From: Myrica gale
Lineage: Eukaryota; Streptophyta; Magnoliopsida; Fagales; Myricaceae
NCBI GenBank assembly: GCA_963930655.1
Contig: OZ005612.1
Location: 18,233,001-18,297,000, forward strand
Reading direction: 5' to 3'
Length of the DNA: 64,000 nt
In this document: piece by piece, positions 12,801-25,559 of the stretch
How positions within the stretch are numbered: position 1 is the first letter of the stretch
How the letters are laid out: each line of letters starts with the position of its first letter
Notes under the pieces: model-generated
Seen by the model: only the letters and a program-made list of their open reading frames with translations
What the model was told of the DNA's origin: nothing
The model's database searches: none
Program-made: the position numbers and the translations under genes

Positions 12801-15800
12801 TTAGCTTATACAATTAAATTTATTAGCAAGTTTTAAATATCTTCAAAAGAAAATATGAACAAAATAACATCAAATAAATACCAATACATGTCCACAAAAC
12901 ATAATATAAAAGTAAATGTCCTTAAAACATAATAAAACTAAATAAATTTCATAATAAAACTAAATAAAGGTAGACTATTGCTCATCCTCATCATCATCAT
13001 CCGTGAATTTTAGAACGTGACGAACTTGATGAATGTGCTTATCTATCAGCACGACACACTCAGTTAGGGGAAAGAGCTACGCAATTGTTGCCATGCCCTT
13101 CAGGACCTCCTTAAGCGTAGGGACCTCCTTTCTCCACCTAACGTCCATGTCCACGACCTTCTGCTTTAAAGTTGTCAGCCGACCACTGATATCACTTATC
13201 ATGCCATAGGTGGGCTGCAAGATCGATTGCATTCGCTAAGTCAGCTCCGTCATCATACCGTCAATCCAACTCGACCTCTGTGCCCCAAGTCCCAGGGTCT
13301 ACCCCTGTCAAGAATCCTGCCCCTCCATTGCCTCCTCAGGCTGCTCATGTCGTCTAACTCTATTAGCCCGAGCAACATTCAACGCTCAGTGTGTCTGGAC
13401 CATCGATTTGGAACCGCCTTTGGCTATTCAGCACCCTCGGGTACTATCATGGGGTGCAAGAACTGGGTCAAAAGAATCTTGTGCGGCAATGAAATTGTAG
13501 CATCAGTCTTCAAGGCCTATGCACGAATAGACATATAGATGTATGTTGTTATATCTACAGGTAGCTCCCGTACAACTATCTGGTAAGGAACTCGGCCCGG
13601 CTATAAGATAGTTCCGTGGTGTGCTTTTTCGGGTCGATGAAGGAGCATATGATCAAGTGCATGATCTGCCAAAAAGGAAGCAAATACTCGTGTATCATAT
13701 AGCTACCCTCCAAAATAATTGTATCATCACCCAACATAGTATGGAATACCTCGACCTTAGTAGGAATGCACTCCTCGCTCATTGGCAGGTTTTTGAACGC
13801 TGTCAAATCTCTCTCGTACCCCAAGAAACTCGCTAACTCATTGGACGAGAATATGATTGGAACGTTATGGACAGTGACCTTCATACTAAGCTCCTCACGG
13901 TCCCCCGACCATCATATAACACAATAAAACTCCCACACCAGATTCTTCGATGCATAGCCGGTCTTGTAGATCAACGGAAGCCAATATAACCCCTCCACCA
14001 CCTTCAGAAGTTTCCAACCCTCAAATGTGAGATCGAAAAAATTTGCCAACTTGATGTCTTAATTGACAACAATCGAGCGGGACATAATGATCAATGTATG
14101 CTGCTCCACCGTTAAAGCTCGAGCAGAAGGTTACTCGTCATCATTCTGGCCGCCGTTACGTAGACGATTGCTCATTTTTTAGAATCTGCACAAACAAGCG
14201 TTCACACGGTTAGAAACACGCACGAACCCAAATAACATCATCTGAACATGTAGCTTTCTGTCCAGACAAATATATGAACCGTTCGGACATTATCAAAACG
14301 TCAACATATCCTTTTTGAAAGTATAAAAAGCATCTAAACCGCTTCGGATATTCGTCCAAACTCTAAGCAGATAAAAAAACTATTTAAATTTAACATTCTA
14401 ACATCCGGACTACATTGAAACAACGTCTGGAATAATTAAAATGACAACGAATAACCATAGGCTTACTATCCAGCGTCTGAACGTACAACAGAGAATTAAA
14501 CTAAATTTAAATAAACAACGTCTGGACCGTTTTTATATACCCTCCGGACAACATCAAAATGACAACGTATACCACTGAATGACTTCGGCATAAGTCCGAA
14601 CAACTAAAGACATCGTCCGGATGACTCAAGAAAGTGTCTGGACGCTTTTCGGGAGGACGACCGAGTTAACTCGGCTATGACAGCGTCCCTCCACCTCCCC
14701 ATACGCCCAAAATACAACAAAAACACAAACTAATCAATCAAAAAACACAATGTACTTTGCAAAAAATAGAATTGAAATTCTACACATAAAACTATAAAAA
14801 ATAAATTTTTTACCATTAAAATCTTGTTAAAAGTAACCAAAACATACATCGATGTGATTAGATCCTCGAAAGAGTGATATTTCGTCAAGACAGCGTCCCT
14901 CCACCTCCCCATACGCCCAAAATACAACAAAAACACAAACTAATCAATCAAAAAACACAATGTACTTTGCAAAAAATAGAATTGAAATTCTACACATAAA
15001 ACTATAAAAAATAAATTTTTTACCATTAAAATCTTGTTAAAAGTAACCAAAACATACATCGATGTGATTAGATCCTCGAAAGAGTGATATTTCGTCAAGA
15101 TTTGAGAAGAAAAGACTTGAGGTTTGAGAGACTTTTTTATGAAAAATGATTCGGTATTTATCAAAATGTCGAACTGTTCAACTTTTGAGAATATGTCGAT
15201 GCGTCCAGATTCCCAGTATAGTATCTGAACGCTTTCCAGCACACGTGGCCCAATCTTCGTCTTTCGTAGTAAATGCCAAAATTTAAACCGTTTGAAACGG
15301 TTTGGCACAATAATTGGCTGAATTTCACGTCATGCGCACGTTTGGTTGAATAAACAGAGAATATCATCCGGACATCTAAAAGGAGTTCGGACGGTTACAA
15401 CCGTTTTCAACTTTCGTATAACATAAATATGTGTACGCCAATCACCCATTTGATTTTACTAATTGTCCGTTTAAATTGTAATAAATTTAATCTAGTGAAA
15501 AAATATAGTTAATATAAAATATAAAAAATAATTTGTCCGAACGAAAAATGCAATCATAATGTCTAGTACAAGCCCTAATCAATCCTTCAAACAATAAATA
15601 AATAATAGTGATAAAGCATAAACACGAGACTAGTCCAAATCACGAGGTGCCTCTAGCTTGTCCATATCTTGTCCGAGGGCTTCACGAACATTCGCTAAAT
15701 GCTCCTTCATATTATCCACCCGTCTAACAAGTGTCTGCATGCATCTGTATCGAAACGCTATGGACAGACTAGGACAACTGAGACAATTGTTCTCTCACAA

Positions 15801-16441
15801 AGAACAGTTCCATTCTCATAATATTCAGCTCTTCCGTCAGAGCCTTATCCGTTAGAGCAAGTTTGGTCTCAAAACCGGTTAAGCCACATGGGAGCTTCAT
15901 GCACAACGAATGCGTTGGCTCCTCTGTTGCTCGAATACTCTCCTTAACTCAGCTAAAAAGGCGTCTGCCCAAGCTGGTCGCTCTGTCTGTCCCTGGACAT
16001 TGGTGATACTTCTCCTGAAGCGTTCTATGGTCAACCTAGCAAAAATTGTCTGAACATAAGCACAAACCGTTTTATGTTAGGTAATGCTCGTACGGATGTT
16101 GTATAAAAAGAGTCCGGACAGTATTGTAAAAATTGTGATGATTCTAATTGTCACTCAGTTACGATGAATTGGAATTTTTCGCCCTGTAGAGAGTCCAAAT
16201 GGTTTGCTTGTTCGTCCAGATGAGATTTTTTTTACTACTTTCATCGTCACTCATTCGCGACGTGTGTATGTCGTCACACCAGAGATATGCCTGAACATGT
16301 TTTTGACTGGTCCGGACGGTTTTGACGGTCCTCAATGGTTTTGTATGACAAAATTAATATTTTTTCAGGAAAAGTTCACTTTAGATGACAAAATTTGGCT
16401 GCTCAAAATTTTGTCACCTAAAGCTATATTTTCTTATAGTG
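9817..16441 (-). mobile_element. CACTA (En/Spm) DNA transposon, degenerate, 6.6 kb
   Basis: The left end is CACTGCATGAAAAC. The right end reads, reverse-complemented, CACTATAAGAAAAT. The 3-bp duplication ACT flanks it at 9814-9816 and 16442-16444. Both subterminal regions repeat 'gtccggacggtt'-type and 'gtgacaaaa' motifs, as CACTA elements do. Minus-strand coding remnants include a Transposase_24-like segment at about 10640-11110 (frames reading YTEVEIFAEVLG, SSTSSVDLSRRLEEA, MAEQMREQLVEQ) and EEWIRVCDLFSSEEF at about 11590-11640. A putative plant transposon-protein segment lies at 13576-13884. In-frame stops break these frames. I saw no intact main transposase, so it is probably non-autonomous. 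Confidence 0.88.
14681..15100. repeat. 210-bp perfect tandem duplication inside the CACTA element
   Basis: Positions 14681-14890 are repeated immediately as 14891-15100 with no difference that I can see. The unit runs from 'cagcgtccctccacctcccc' to 'gatatttcgtcaaga'. Because the surrounding transposon is degenerate, perfect identity suggests a recent event or an assembly duplication. Confidence 0.9.
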
Positions 16442-16444
16442 ACT

Positions 16445-17226
16445 AGGTAGGAGGTTGCCACTGCTGAATTAAGTTAGTTCAATATTAATATATACTACAA
16501 ATAAATTAGATAAAATGGAAAGCTGATTAAGGCTACTAGCTAGCCTATACTAACTACTAGCTAGCTAGATCTCTCACCTAGCTAGCTACATATCTTCTTA
16601 AGAATATAATTAAATACTATTAGTAAGTAGTAGTTGCACGCACTTTCCGTTGTTGCATTCTCTTAAGATTTGTTAAAACAATATGAGTGCTATAACTTGG
16701 ACAGATAATATGCATGCAAGCCAGTTAGAATTCTGATCCAGTCGCACTTTTTTAAAGAAACAATCGGCCTACATCTCTAGCTCTATGGATCCATGTCGCG
16801 AGCCTCCAACGTCCTATGAATAAGTCTCGAAGAAAATTGTATAAAAAAGAAAAGGAAGAGGAAACCTCAGGTTATCTTGTGTTAGATTGTCATGACATGG
16901 GGAAGCCTTAATACCTAGAAATAGATTTAATCTTATTAAAATACGAGCACTCATGAATGTGTTCTTAATTGAGATTTGGAGCTACACATGGTAGTTGGTA
17001 CTTCAAGAGCTGGATCCTTATTGTGGACCATGTAGCCGCCCATCATGATATCACCCATGTGAACATGTACTATAATATTTTTATACCTCATCAATATGTC
17101 TTCAAGTTGTTGGTTATTTGTTCTGAGGTCACAAACTTGTTATGCCAGAAAATCTATGTATTGTTATATATATCAGAAACGGGGATTTTGTCCCTAGGAA
17201 GGGAGATTTGTTCCGAGACATTGGCC
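16445..17226. other. Spacer and upstream region of DUF2775 gene 1
   Basis: Non-coding. From about 17050 onward it is recognisably related to 25330-25460 upstream of DUF2775 gene 2, for example 'ttctgaggtcacaaacttgt' versus 'ttctgaggtcagaaacctgt'. The upstream regions were therefore duplicated together with the genes. Confidence 0.5.
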
Positions 17227-17234
17227 TATAAAAG
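17227..17234 (+). promoter_or_regulatory. TATA box of DUF2775 gene 1
   Basis: TATAAAAG lies in the context ttggcctataaaaggaac, 81 bases upstream of the ATG at 17308. The same motif and context occur upstream of DUF2775 gene 2. Confidence 0.7.
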
Positions 17235-17307
17235 GAACAAGTCAGTGTTTGATTAGAGCACCATTCGGAGTAACAAATCAAAGAGCGTGCCAACGAGATA
17301 CCCAGAT

Positions 17308-17980
17308 ATGAAGTCTATCTTTACTTTCTTGTTTCTCTTTTCTCTTTTCTTGGTGAGCTACTAGCAAGCAGCTTTGATTTCCTGATCTTTTCGCAGTGTT
17401 TGAAAAACTTTAATTGCAAATTGCCCCCCTACGTCTAATTGGATTCATACATCTGAGTTAACTTGAAATTCACCCCCAATATTAGTTGCACTTAATCAAA
17501 TCCGAGTCCAAGTTAATTATTAGAGTGCATCAAATTAACATCGCATTATATTATCTTGTTCGATCGCTTTAACCCCCATGGACGGATTGTAATGTCTAGC
17601 TAGAATTCTTCAAGCATTAGTCTCAGTGATGATTGATGTTCTTATTTTGCACCTGTATATGACATTCTTCTTCTGCTAACTTTATGTTTTCTTCATAATA
17701 GTTCGTCGACATTAACGGTGCCAGAAAAGGCCCAGAAGAAGACTACTGGCAAAGCGTAATGAAAGACCAACCAATACCAGAGGCAATCAAAACCCTTTTA
17801 CATCGAGATCCGCCATATTTCTATGGGGAAAGGAAAAAGGACCATTTTCTGAAGACTTTTGATACTACGCCTCTGGCTGTTGTATATCATGCCCATCTCG
17901 ATCAGCTTAAAGAAGAGAAGCCTCATGACGTCGAGGAGTACTCTGAAACAAAGAAAGACATGGAGATGATCCTGAGCTGA
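17308..17980 (+). CDS. DUF2775 (organ-specific protein S2/P4-like) gene 1, single-core precursor candidate
   Basis: Exon 1, 17308-17352, encodes the signal peptide MKSIFTFLFLFSLFL. Exon 2, 17702-17980, follows a phase-0 intron; 107 aa. After the signal come ARKGPEEDYWQSVMK (about 22-36) and the family hallmark DQPIPEAIKTLL (about 37-48). These identify the Organ_specific/DUF2775 family of secreted plant proteins with unknown biochemical role. Near the C-terminus the segment TTPLAVVYHAH (Tyr at residue 77) aligns with the unit that is repeated ten times in DUF2775 gene 3. An acidic and basic tail of about 25 residues follows. Together with the BURP genes nearby, this looks like a one-core precursor for a BURP cyclase, which is inference. 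The start is fixed by the TATA box, the matching start in gene 2 and the signal peptide. Confidence 0.9.
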
Positions 17981-19952
17981 AGCTTCTGTCATCTATATGC
18001 TTATGAAGCTGTTACGTATATATATATATATCGATCGTATTGCTGGTTTTACAACTTCATGTGTGTGATCTGTGGTTGAAGCTTGATTTGGAGGGGACTG
18101 ACCGTGTGCAAATCTTCTTCTGTTGTTGAAATAAATATGTATGGCTTTTCATTTCTATGTAATGCTTGTTTGGAGTGAGGTTTTATCTCCTCTGAAATAC
18201 TGTAAATTGCTTAATAATCTTTAAACGTGTAATCCTTCTTTTCTACCAAGGGAAACTTCTGATCGTGTCTTCGTGATTAGAATATATTGTTTGAGTTTTC
18301 GTGATAAGAAATTTGAAAAAAAAAAAAATCAAAATTAAGTCAAAAGAGAATTCTCCCTCACGTGATATGTTCGAGAGAGATAGAGATCTCTCTCTCTAGA
18401 ACACCCACAACACCACCGCCTCTCACCCCAACCCCTCACACCAATTCCGGTGGCTGGAGGGGCACTGACTTCTCCCGCCCCCATCCAGGCCTAGTCCTTT
18501 GTGATAGTGAATTTTTGTATTGGCAAAATTCTGTGTCAAAATATGTCTTTATCGAGTTTTATGTTTTTGTCCTGTGTTGTTCAAGAGTTTGTTTCTAAGT
18601 TGTGTCGAAGTTGGTATGTCGTTTGATTATCGCTCTTACGAGGTATGAAGAATCCTCACAGAGACTTATCGCTCGCCTGACACTCAACTACCACTCGAGC
18701 AATACATAAATATTTATCACAGAGACTTACCGTTCACCTGGCACTCGACTAGTATCACTCGAGCGAACCATGAAGAATTCAGACAGAAACTTTACGTTTG
18801 ACTGATGTTCGACCCACGCTCGAGCGAACTCCGGCAAATTTCAAAAACTCCATGTTTTCTAGTCTTTCCTTGTGGAAAATGGTGAAACCCTACTAGGGTT
18901 CGTGAAGGACGGCCAGAAACCTTACTAAGGTTATTATTGAGTATACTTGTGCGTCATTTTCTCAGAGAAAAACATTTGAAGATTTATGCCTTCATCTTGA
19001 TCATTTTTTCTTAATTTTCAATTACTTTTGTTGTGGACCCTTCATAGTGTTGAAAGAATGTTGAAGAACAAGAGTTGTTCATGAGAGATCGTTAAGAAGA
19101 ATCTGAAAGTGCTGAGGTGAATGCCGCTTGGAGCGGGCCTGAGCAAAGGTGCTAAGATTATTATATCAGGGGTGTCAGAGTCAAACAACTAGGGTTGTCC
19201 GTGTTGGAATCATTGTTGTAAGGATTTTCTTCTTAGTGGATTTCAGGTGGCTGCTAGATCTGAGTGATTTTTTCTTTGAATAGTTTTTCAAAGGTTTTCC
19301 ACTTCGTCATCAAATATGTTGTCTTCTTATGTGTTTGAATATTTTCTTTACAGTTGATTAATTATTTTAGTGATTTATTTTATCTAGACTGGTAAATTTT
19401 AGAACTTGTTTTAAAATTGGTGTTGAATTGTTTTAAAATTAGGTGCAGTTAAGGTCTAAATTAGGTTTTTCACTTTATATCAGCTTAATTAAGTTTTTAA
19501 ACAATTAGTACTGATTTTTCCTGCAGATATTAGAGAATCCTAACTCGTATATAGTTTTGGCCGACTGATTAATTGGATGATTTGTAGAGACTTATTAATT
19601 ACAAGCTGTAAGATTCGAACAAAATGTTTGACTGAGGAATGATCTTAAATCACACTGGTGAATAAGGACCCGGCCCACATCAACTGCATGTAGTTCAATC
19701 AATTTGAATAGAATTAATGCAGATTATACTCTAGAGTACGTACGCACGCATTCTGTACTTTATTATAAGCTTGGTCAAATTTTGATATGAACAAGATATC
19801 TACGTAGTGCGACTACTAATTAATCACGTACGCACGTGTATATATATATATGGTACTCCTTAATTTGAGAATCACCATCGAGCCACTTTAATTGTCACGT
19901 AATCTAAATTCTCAACTTAGTGTATAAGCATTATTACAATAGATCTCCTATA
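17981..19952. other. 3' region of DUF2775 gene 1 and repeat-bearing spacer
   Basis: The first 180 bases match the 3' flank of DUF2775 gene 2, as a shared untranslated region would. Later sequence holds a degenerate short tandem repeat at 18640-18840 and otherwise no recognised gene. The open frame at 18362-18598 is low complexity and unlikely to be real. Confidence 0.45.
18640..18840. repeat. Degenerate tandem repeat with CTCGAGCGA motifs
   Basis: About three units of 70-75 bp share 'cagagacttaccgttcacct' followed by 'cactcgact' and 'ctcgagcga'. The surrounding 18.5-19.3 kb has the feel of a retroelement LTR fragment, but I could not define its ends. Confidence 0.45.
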
Positions 19953-19961
19953 TTAATTAAT

Positions 19962-22900
19962 GGCTTAATTACAAAACCTCTCATGAACTTATACATCAAT
20001 CTCAAATACCTTCATAAACTCGAACTAGTTGCAACTCACCTGCACAAACTATACTTTTTGTTGCGATTTCATCCCTCAACCTACTGAAGTTGTTATATCG
20101 AACGATTTTTGTCTCACTTAAACGACACGTGACCTTCTCCTTACTTGAAAAGACGAATTTGACCAACTTGATTCTAAGCGAGCCATCTTTTTTGTTTTAA
20201 TAAAAAAATCAGCTAACTACATATTATTTTTTGACTCTGCAAATTGCTAAAAACATTGTAGATAGGGGTGTTCAGTGCCACCGGGAAAATCCGGTGGCAC
20301 TGAAACCGGCACCGGTGCCATTTTGCATTTTTTTTTGAAATCCCGGGGGTAATCTCGGGTTATCTGGCACCGGGAAACCGGGTTTATTTAAAAAAAACGT
20401 GAAAAACGCGTTTTAAGTGAAGGAAGAGGACGCAAAGTGCCCAGTGCCCACTGCATTCCACGGTTCCCGAATCTCATTCCCAAATCCCAGCCCTAAGCCC
20501 CTGCCCACTGCCGACCGAGTGCCCAGTGCTCCCTAACGCAGCCGGCAACAACTCCCCAGTCCCGTCTCCCTCTTTCCCTTACGGCCCTCCCCTCCCTCTC
20601 CTGCCATCCGGGGCACAGTAGCAGTGGCCCAGGTTAGCTTTGTGTTCTATTTTTTTCCTTTTAGCTGTTGAATTTGGGTATGTGTGTTTGTGTATAGATC
20701 TGGTTTCCTTTGTATGTGAGTTTGAGTATTTTTTTCCTTTGGACGAAGTGTACTGTGATTCTTGCATAGATCTGGTTTCCTTTGTATGTGTATGTGTGTT
20801 TGCAGTCCGGATATTGATGCTTTTGGTGTGGCTTGTTGGTTTTGAAACTGTGTGCTTGCTTTTTTATTTACTATCCAATGTACTGCCTTTAATTTAGTTG
20901 GGTTTGATTCGTGTGTTACCTCATTTGGTGCATTTTTCATTTATGTTTCTCATTTGATCTATTTAGAGCACAATTCTTACATAGGAGATTATTCTTTATG
21001 ACTGCTAGGATTTCGTTATTGAACTTTTATTAATCGCAAGTTTAAAACTCACCATACAAATAATTATAATCATGGGCATAATTGCTGTGACTTTCTGTAA
21101 ATAACTGAATTTGGTTTGTTGCCTTTTCTCTTTCAAGTATATTAATACATAATGGTTAGAGCAGATATTATCTCTTTGATGCCAGTGTTAGAGAAGAACT
21201 ATCTGCAAGGACTTCTGTGACTAACATAGTGGTTGCTAACATGTGGGATTCATCAATGCAGATTGATACTATTTTTGAAGCACTCCAATGGTGGAATGGG
21301 AGACCTCCATCGGATGTTGCAGCAAATATGTTTTACTCCCTTTATGTATTTATATAGGATTTGTGTTAGATCTTTCACGTCATTTTTCTGTATAAAGGTG
21401 TTTTAAACACTTTTTGTTAAAAAGGGTAAAGACTCATGTTCTGCAGACTTGGCTTTCACCACCGATATTACTTTTTTTAGTGAACTGTTTTGCTTATCAG
21501 AGAAAGGTATTATGTCCAGACTGGTAGAATTGCTAATGTGAAAGCAAGTAATATATGGATAAATTATAACCATTCTCTTGGGGATCACTGCATTTATTAC
21601 CAAATCTCCCTGGGCTAGTCCTATTAAATACATCAATTTCTTAATACTCAGGTTGCATGCTTAAACTTCATTTCTGGGTGCTATCGGCTCTTATCTTTTA
21701 ATTTTGTTGCATCGTTTCTTTTATTCATATTCAATCCTCTGCTTTCATCGCTGATTGCTCCTCTCTTGCTAATGCCTTCTTCTTCTTAGACTTGTTTGGT
21801 GCTTGTTCAAACTCATTTCTGCTTGCTAGGACCTCGTATCTCTAATTTTGTTGCATCTTTATCTTTCCCATATTCAATTTTTCGCTTTCATTACTCATAA
21901 CTGCTATCTTGTTTATGCTGTCTTCTTCTTAGACTTGTTTGGTGAATATATTTTTTTTAAAAAAAAACTTCTATGGTACCATCCTATGCAGTGGTGTATT
22001 ATAGTGTGATAGTTAACAATCAAGAGTGAACTTGCCAATTCTTCCCTCCCCCTCTTTCACCATGCAATAATAATAATTGTAATGGTAATAGTACTGAGGA
22101 TAACCTAGTTCTTTTCCTCCTGCCTTGCAGTCTGCTAAGAGATACTTAGTTCTGGTGGTGGTAATGGGTCTTCTGTTTATCTTAATGCAGCCACCAATCC
22201 CACTATCATGGATTCATCAATGTTGGAGCTCTGTGAGTGTATTCTATGAATTAAATGTGATAGCAACATGATATATTCCCTCTTAGTTTGCTAAATAAAA
22301 TTTGCATGACGTCTCTTTCCATCTGTTATGTGTAGTAATTGTTGTCTGTTGGTAAATCTTGTAGTAGTCTTAATAGTAGAGTAAAATTGATTGAAAAACT
22401 AAAATCACCCGTGGTTCCTGCTTCCATCTTATAGGAGAACCAATGCTTCCATATTTTAGTTGTGGCTTGTAATTCTTATATCAAATGAGGAATGAAATAG
22501 AGATAGAATCAAAAGCCTTTGGATAGAGCTGTAAATGAACCATGAATGGATTGTATTGTATTGGATTAGTGTAGAGTTTATATTTTCTATGTGCGTAATA
22601 TGTTAAAAAAATTGCTCAATATGAATGTAGGATTACCGGAAACCGCCACCGCTAAAACCGTCACCGCTAAGGGCCAGTTTTTGCCCTTAAAGGTGTAGGT
22701 GTAGGTGACATTTTTTTAAAAACCGGCATATCGGTGTAGGTGCCGGTTTTGGCCAAAACCGGCTTCTACAATTAGGGTTGAACAACCCTAATTGTAGAAG
22801 ACTAGGGAGGACTCAAACAAGGGTAAATTCATTAGTTCAAGTAAGGAGAAAGTCAAATGTCGTTTAAGTAGGATAAAAAGGCCAAAGCCGGCACCTACAC

Positions 22901-23152
22901 CGGAGTTGAACAACCCTAATTGTAGAAGACTAGGGAGGACTCAAACGAGGGTAAATTCATTAGTTTAACTAAGGAGAAGGTCAAATGTCGTTTAAGTAGG
23001 ATAAAAATCGTTCGATATAACAACTTCAATAGGTTGAGGGATGAAATTGCAACGAAAAGTATAGTTTGTGAGGACGAGTTGTAACGAGTTCGAGTTTATG
23101 GGGATATTTGAGATTGTGGTATAAGTTTTTGGGGAGTTTTTGTAATTAACCC
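19962..23152. mobile_element. Mutator-like element with long inverted ends, carrying a nested hAT
   Basis: Left arm 19962-20260 and right arm about 22800-23152 are inverted copies. For example 'ttcatccctcaacctactga' on the left matches the reverse complement of 'caataggttgagggatgaaa' on the right. Exact 9-bp duplications ttaattaat flank it (19953-19961 and 23153-23161). No transposase is seen. The interior is mostly the hAT insertion at 20263-22790. Confidence 0.82.
20263..22790. mobile_element. hAT-type element, non-autonomous, about 2.5 kb
   Basis: It begins taggggtgttcagtgcc and ends ttgaacaaccctaa-type (reverse complement tagggttgttcaa). The 8-bp duplication attgtaga lies at 20255-20262 and 22791-22798. 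Both subterminal regions are rich in accgg/gccac motifs, as in the hAT MITE at 28363. A duplicated right end with the same flank occurs about 128 bp further on (terminus at 22918, attgtaga at 22919-22926). No intact transposase frame is present. Confidence 0.82.
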
Positions 23153-23161
23153 TTAATTAAT

Positions 23162-23789
23162 TAATAGATGGTTCTCTGTGTTATTTTTCTCATAAAATTA
23201 AACATGCTAATTAAGGAGCATGAGATGCGAATCTCTTGATAAGTATATTCTTTAAGGAATTTTTTGGACAAGGCGCTAGCCCCCAGCTTGTTCAATTCAT
23301 TTTCAATATGGTCAACAAATTAAATATTAGGAAAATTGACACTTTCATCCCTAAATTTTCCCTCCTACGTTTAATCCTTAAGTAAAAGGACGAACTTGTC
23401 CAGTACACAGTTCAACCAACTGCCAACTAATTACGGTCTGGATCAACGTCGTTGCACTCTAATTTGAACCTTCCCTCTGTAATTACCTTTCTTCTTTGAT
23501 GATTTTCCAACTCAACTAGGAGCACTTTTTTTTTGCCTCACTTAATGCAATTCTAACTGCTAAATAAATATTCTCTTATTATAGTTCTTTAAATAACAAA
23601 TTTATAAATATTTACGCTCTAATCCTATGTTAAATTACTAATTATCTTAATATATACTTTTAAGTTTATTTGAAAGTAGATCGATCCCGTAATCTGAAAA
23701 TCTATAAACATCATCCAAACCGCAAGTAAACATTTAAATTTTTTTTTTTAAATGAGTGCTATATATAACTTTGGCAGACATTAATATAG
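23162..23789. other. AT-rich spacer
   Basis: No gene, transposon end or repeat was recognised. Confidence 0.35.
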
Positions 23790-25315
23790 GAGCCCAGGGC
23801 GGCTCTATCTCGGCGGCCTAAGTCCCCCAATTTAAAATTTTGCTTTAATAGGCCTATTAAAGCAAGTTTTTAAGGTTAAAGACTTTAGAATTTAACTTAA
23901 AAGTTATATGGATTTGTATATAGTTCTAGTTAATTTTTATTCTAAAGAGACACCTATTAATTCTCGTTAAATATTAAAGTTATAAGTGATCAACCCTATA
24001 AAGTTTTGTTATTTAAAGCAGATTAATTGCCACTTAATTCAAACCAAAAGTCTCTATATAAAATCAACCCTATAAATTGTATAATTAAGATTAGCTACCA
24101 ATTGATTGAAAACTAGAAGAATTATAAATCAATATTTCATGAAAGATGAATAATTCAAAGAAAAAAACAGTTTAATGAAAATAGGTTTGAGCATTTTCTA
24201 TTATTTAAATTAAAAAATTTAAATCCTTTGGATGAAGACAACTTCAAAAAACATTGTCTTGTAATTGAAAATATTTTAAAACGTAAACATCAAATTGATA
24301 TTGATGGTTTAGATTTTTTTTTAGAATTAAAAGTGTTAAAAGAGATTTTAATTAAGAATATAGATTTATATTCCAATTGAAACATCAAACCACATAAAAA
24401 GATTATACTCTTTTTTCAATGGAAATATTACTTATAAAATATTATTGACAATACATGTAACTGTAAGATTTTTAAAAGGAAATATACAAATATCACACTA
24501 GGTTTTAATGCCTTTTTGTGAAAACTCATCAGGTTTTAAAAAGTTTCAAATTGCTCACTAAGTTTATCATTTTTGTATAAAAACTCATTGAACTCAATGT
24601 TGTTAGCCCCGTTTAACGGAAAATCCATCACGTCCAATCACAATATGACACGTGTCACTAAATAAATAAAAATTAAAAATAAATCTAAAATTAACAAAAA
24701 AAACATTATTAATTTAAAAAAAACAAAAGGATCGCTGGCGCCTCCGGGGGAGGAGGGTCTCCCCCTCCACCTCTGGCTGGCAAGTTCTGGGCGGCCATGG
24801 GTGGGCCTCCTCCACCCATCGGCATGGGTTGCGTGATGGGGGAGGTCCGTTTAATTATTTAGTGACACGTATCATATTGTGATTGAACGTAATGGATTTT
24901 TCATTAAACGAGGCTAACAGCATTGAGTTCAATGAGTTTTTATACAAAAACGATAAACCTAGTGAACAATTTGAAACTTTTTAAAACCCGGTGAGTTTTC
25001 ACAAAAGACGTTAAAACCTAGTGTGGTATTTGTATATTTCCCTTTTTTAAAATTAAAACTAATAAAATTCTACTTAAGATTGACTATGACACATGAAAGA
25101 TTAAATATGGATCAATCATATAACTATCAATTGAAAATGATATATTAACAAATCCAAAATTTAAAATTTTAAAAAAAAAAAGTTAGAAGAATAATTTTTA
25201 ACTAAATTTTATTAATATTGTATATTTAAATATATTATTAATTTATAAATTATTACAAAATGCCTCACCTTTGAGTTTTGACTATCCCCAATTATCTTAG
25301 AGCCCCCATTAAATA
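23790..25315 (+). mobile_element. Degenerate hAT transposon remnant interrupted by a MITE
   Basis: The left part begins with 'cagggcggctctatctcgg', a hAT-like start. Plus-strand frames then give fragments recalling the plant hAT C-terminal region: DIDGLDFFLELKVLKEIL at about 24300-24350, and KLKLIKFYLRLTMTHERLN at about 25050-25110. The second resembles the conserved motif KLKLIKSYLRSTMSQERL of the hAT dimerisation domain. The two parts are separated by the inverted-repeat element at 24477-25042. Several stops are present; this is a dead copy. The outer limits are approximate. Confidence 0.6.
24477..25042. mobile_element. Inverted-repeat MITE (Mutator-like) inserted in a hAT remnant
   Basis: Arms of about 190 bp are inverted copies, with left 'ggaaatatacaaatatcaca' and right, reverse-complemented, 'gggaaatatacaaataccac'. 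The flanking 9-mers atttttaaa (24468-24476) and ttttttaaa (25043-25051) match at 8 of 9 positions. The short GC-rich centre (about 24730-24845) has no open frame of interest. Confidence 0.78.
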
Positions 25316-25461
25316 GACAGATGGTTTCAGATTCCTTATCGGATGATATCATCCATGCTTATATTATATATATGCACTATATGTTATCTTTGTACCTCGA
25401 TATATATGCCTGCAAGCTGCTATTTATTCTGAGGTCAGAAACCTGTTATATGCCATTGGCC

Positions 25462-25469
25462 TATAAAAG
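25462..25469 (+). promoter_or_regulatory. TATA box of DUF2775 gene 2
   Basis: TATAAAAG lies in the context ttggcctataaaagctac, 98 bases upstream of the ATG at 25560. It is the counterpart of the gene 1 TATA box. Confidence 0.7.
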
Positions 25470-25559
25470 CTACAAGTCAGTGTTTCTTGAGCATACCATT
25501 CAGAGTAACAAATCAAACTCAAAGAGCGAGACAAGGAGGTCACGATACCCCAGATAAAT

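Noticed and set aside
13576-13884. 102-residue minus-strand frame as a host gene
   Set aside because: It resembles the putative plant transposon-protein domain and lies inside the CACTA element.
18498-19670. A solo LTR
   Set aside because: The texture is LTR-like and short repeats occur, but I could not find TG...CA ends with a target duplication.
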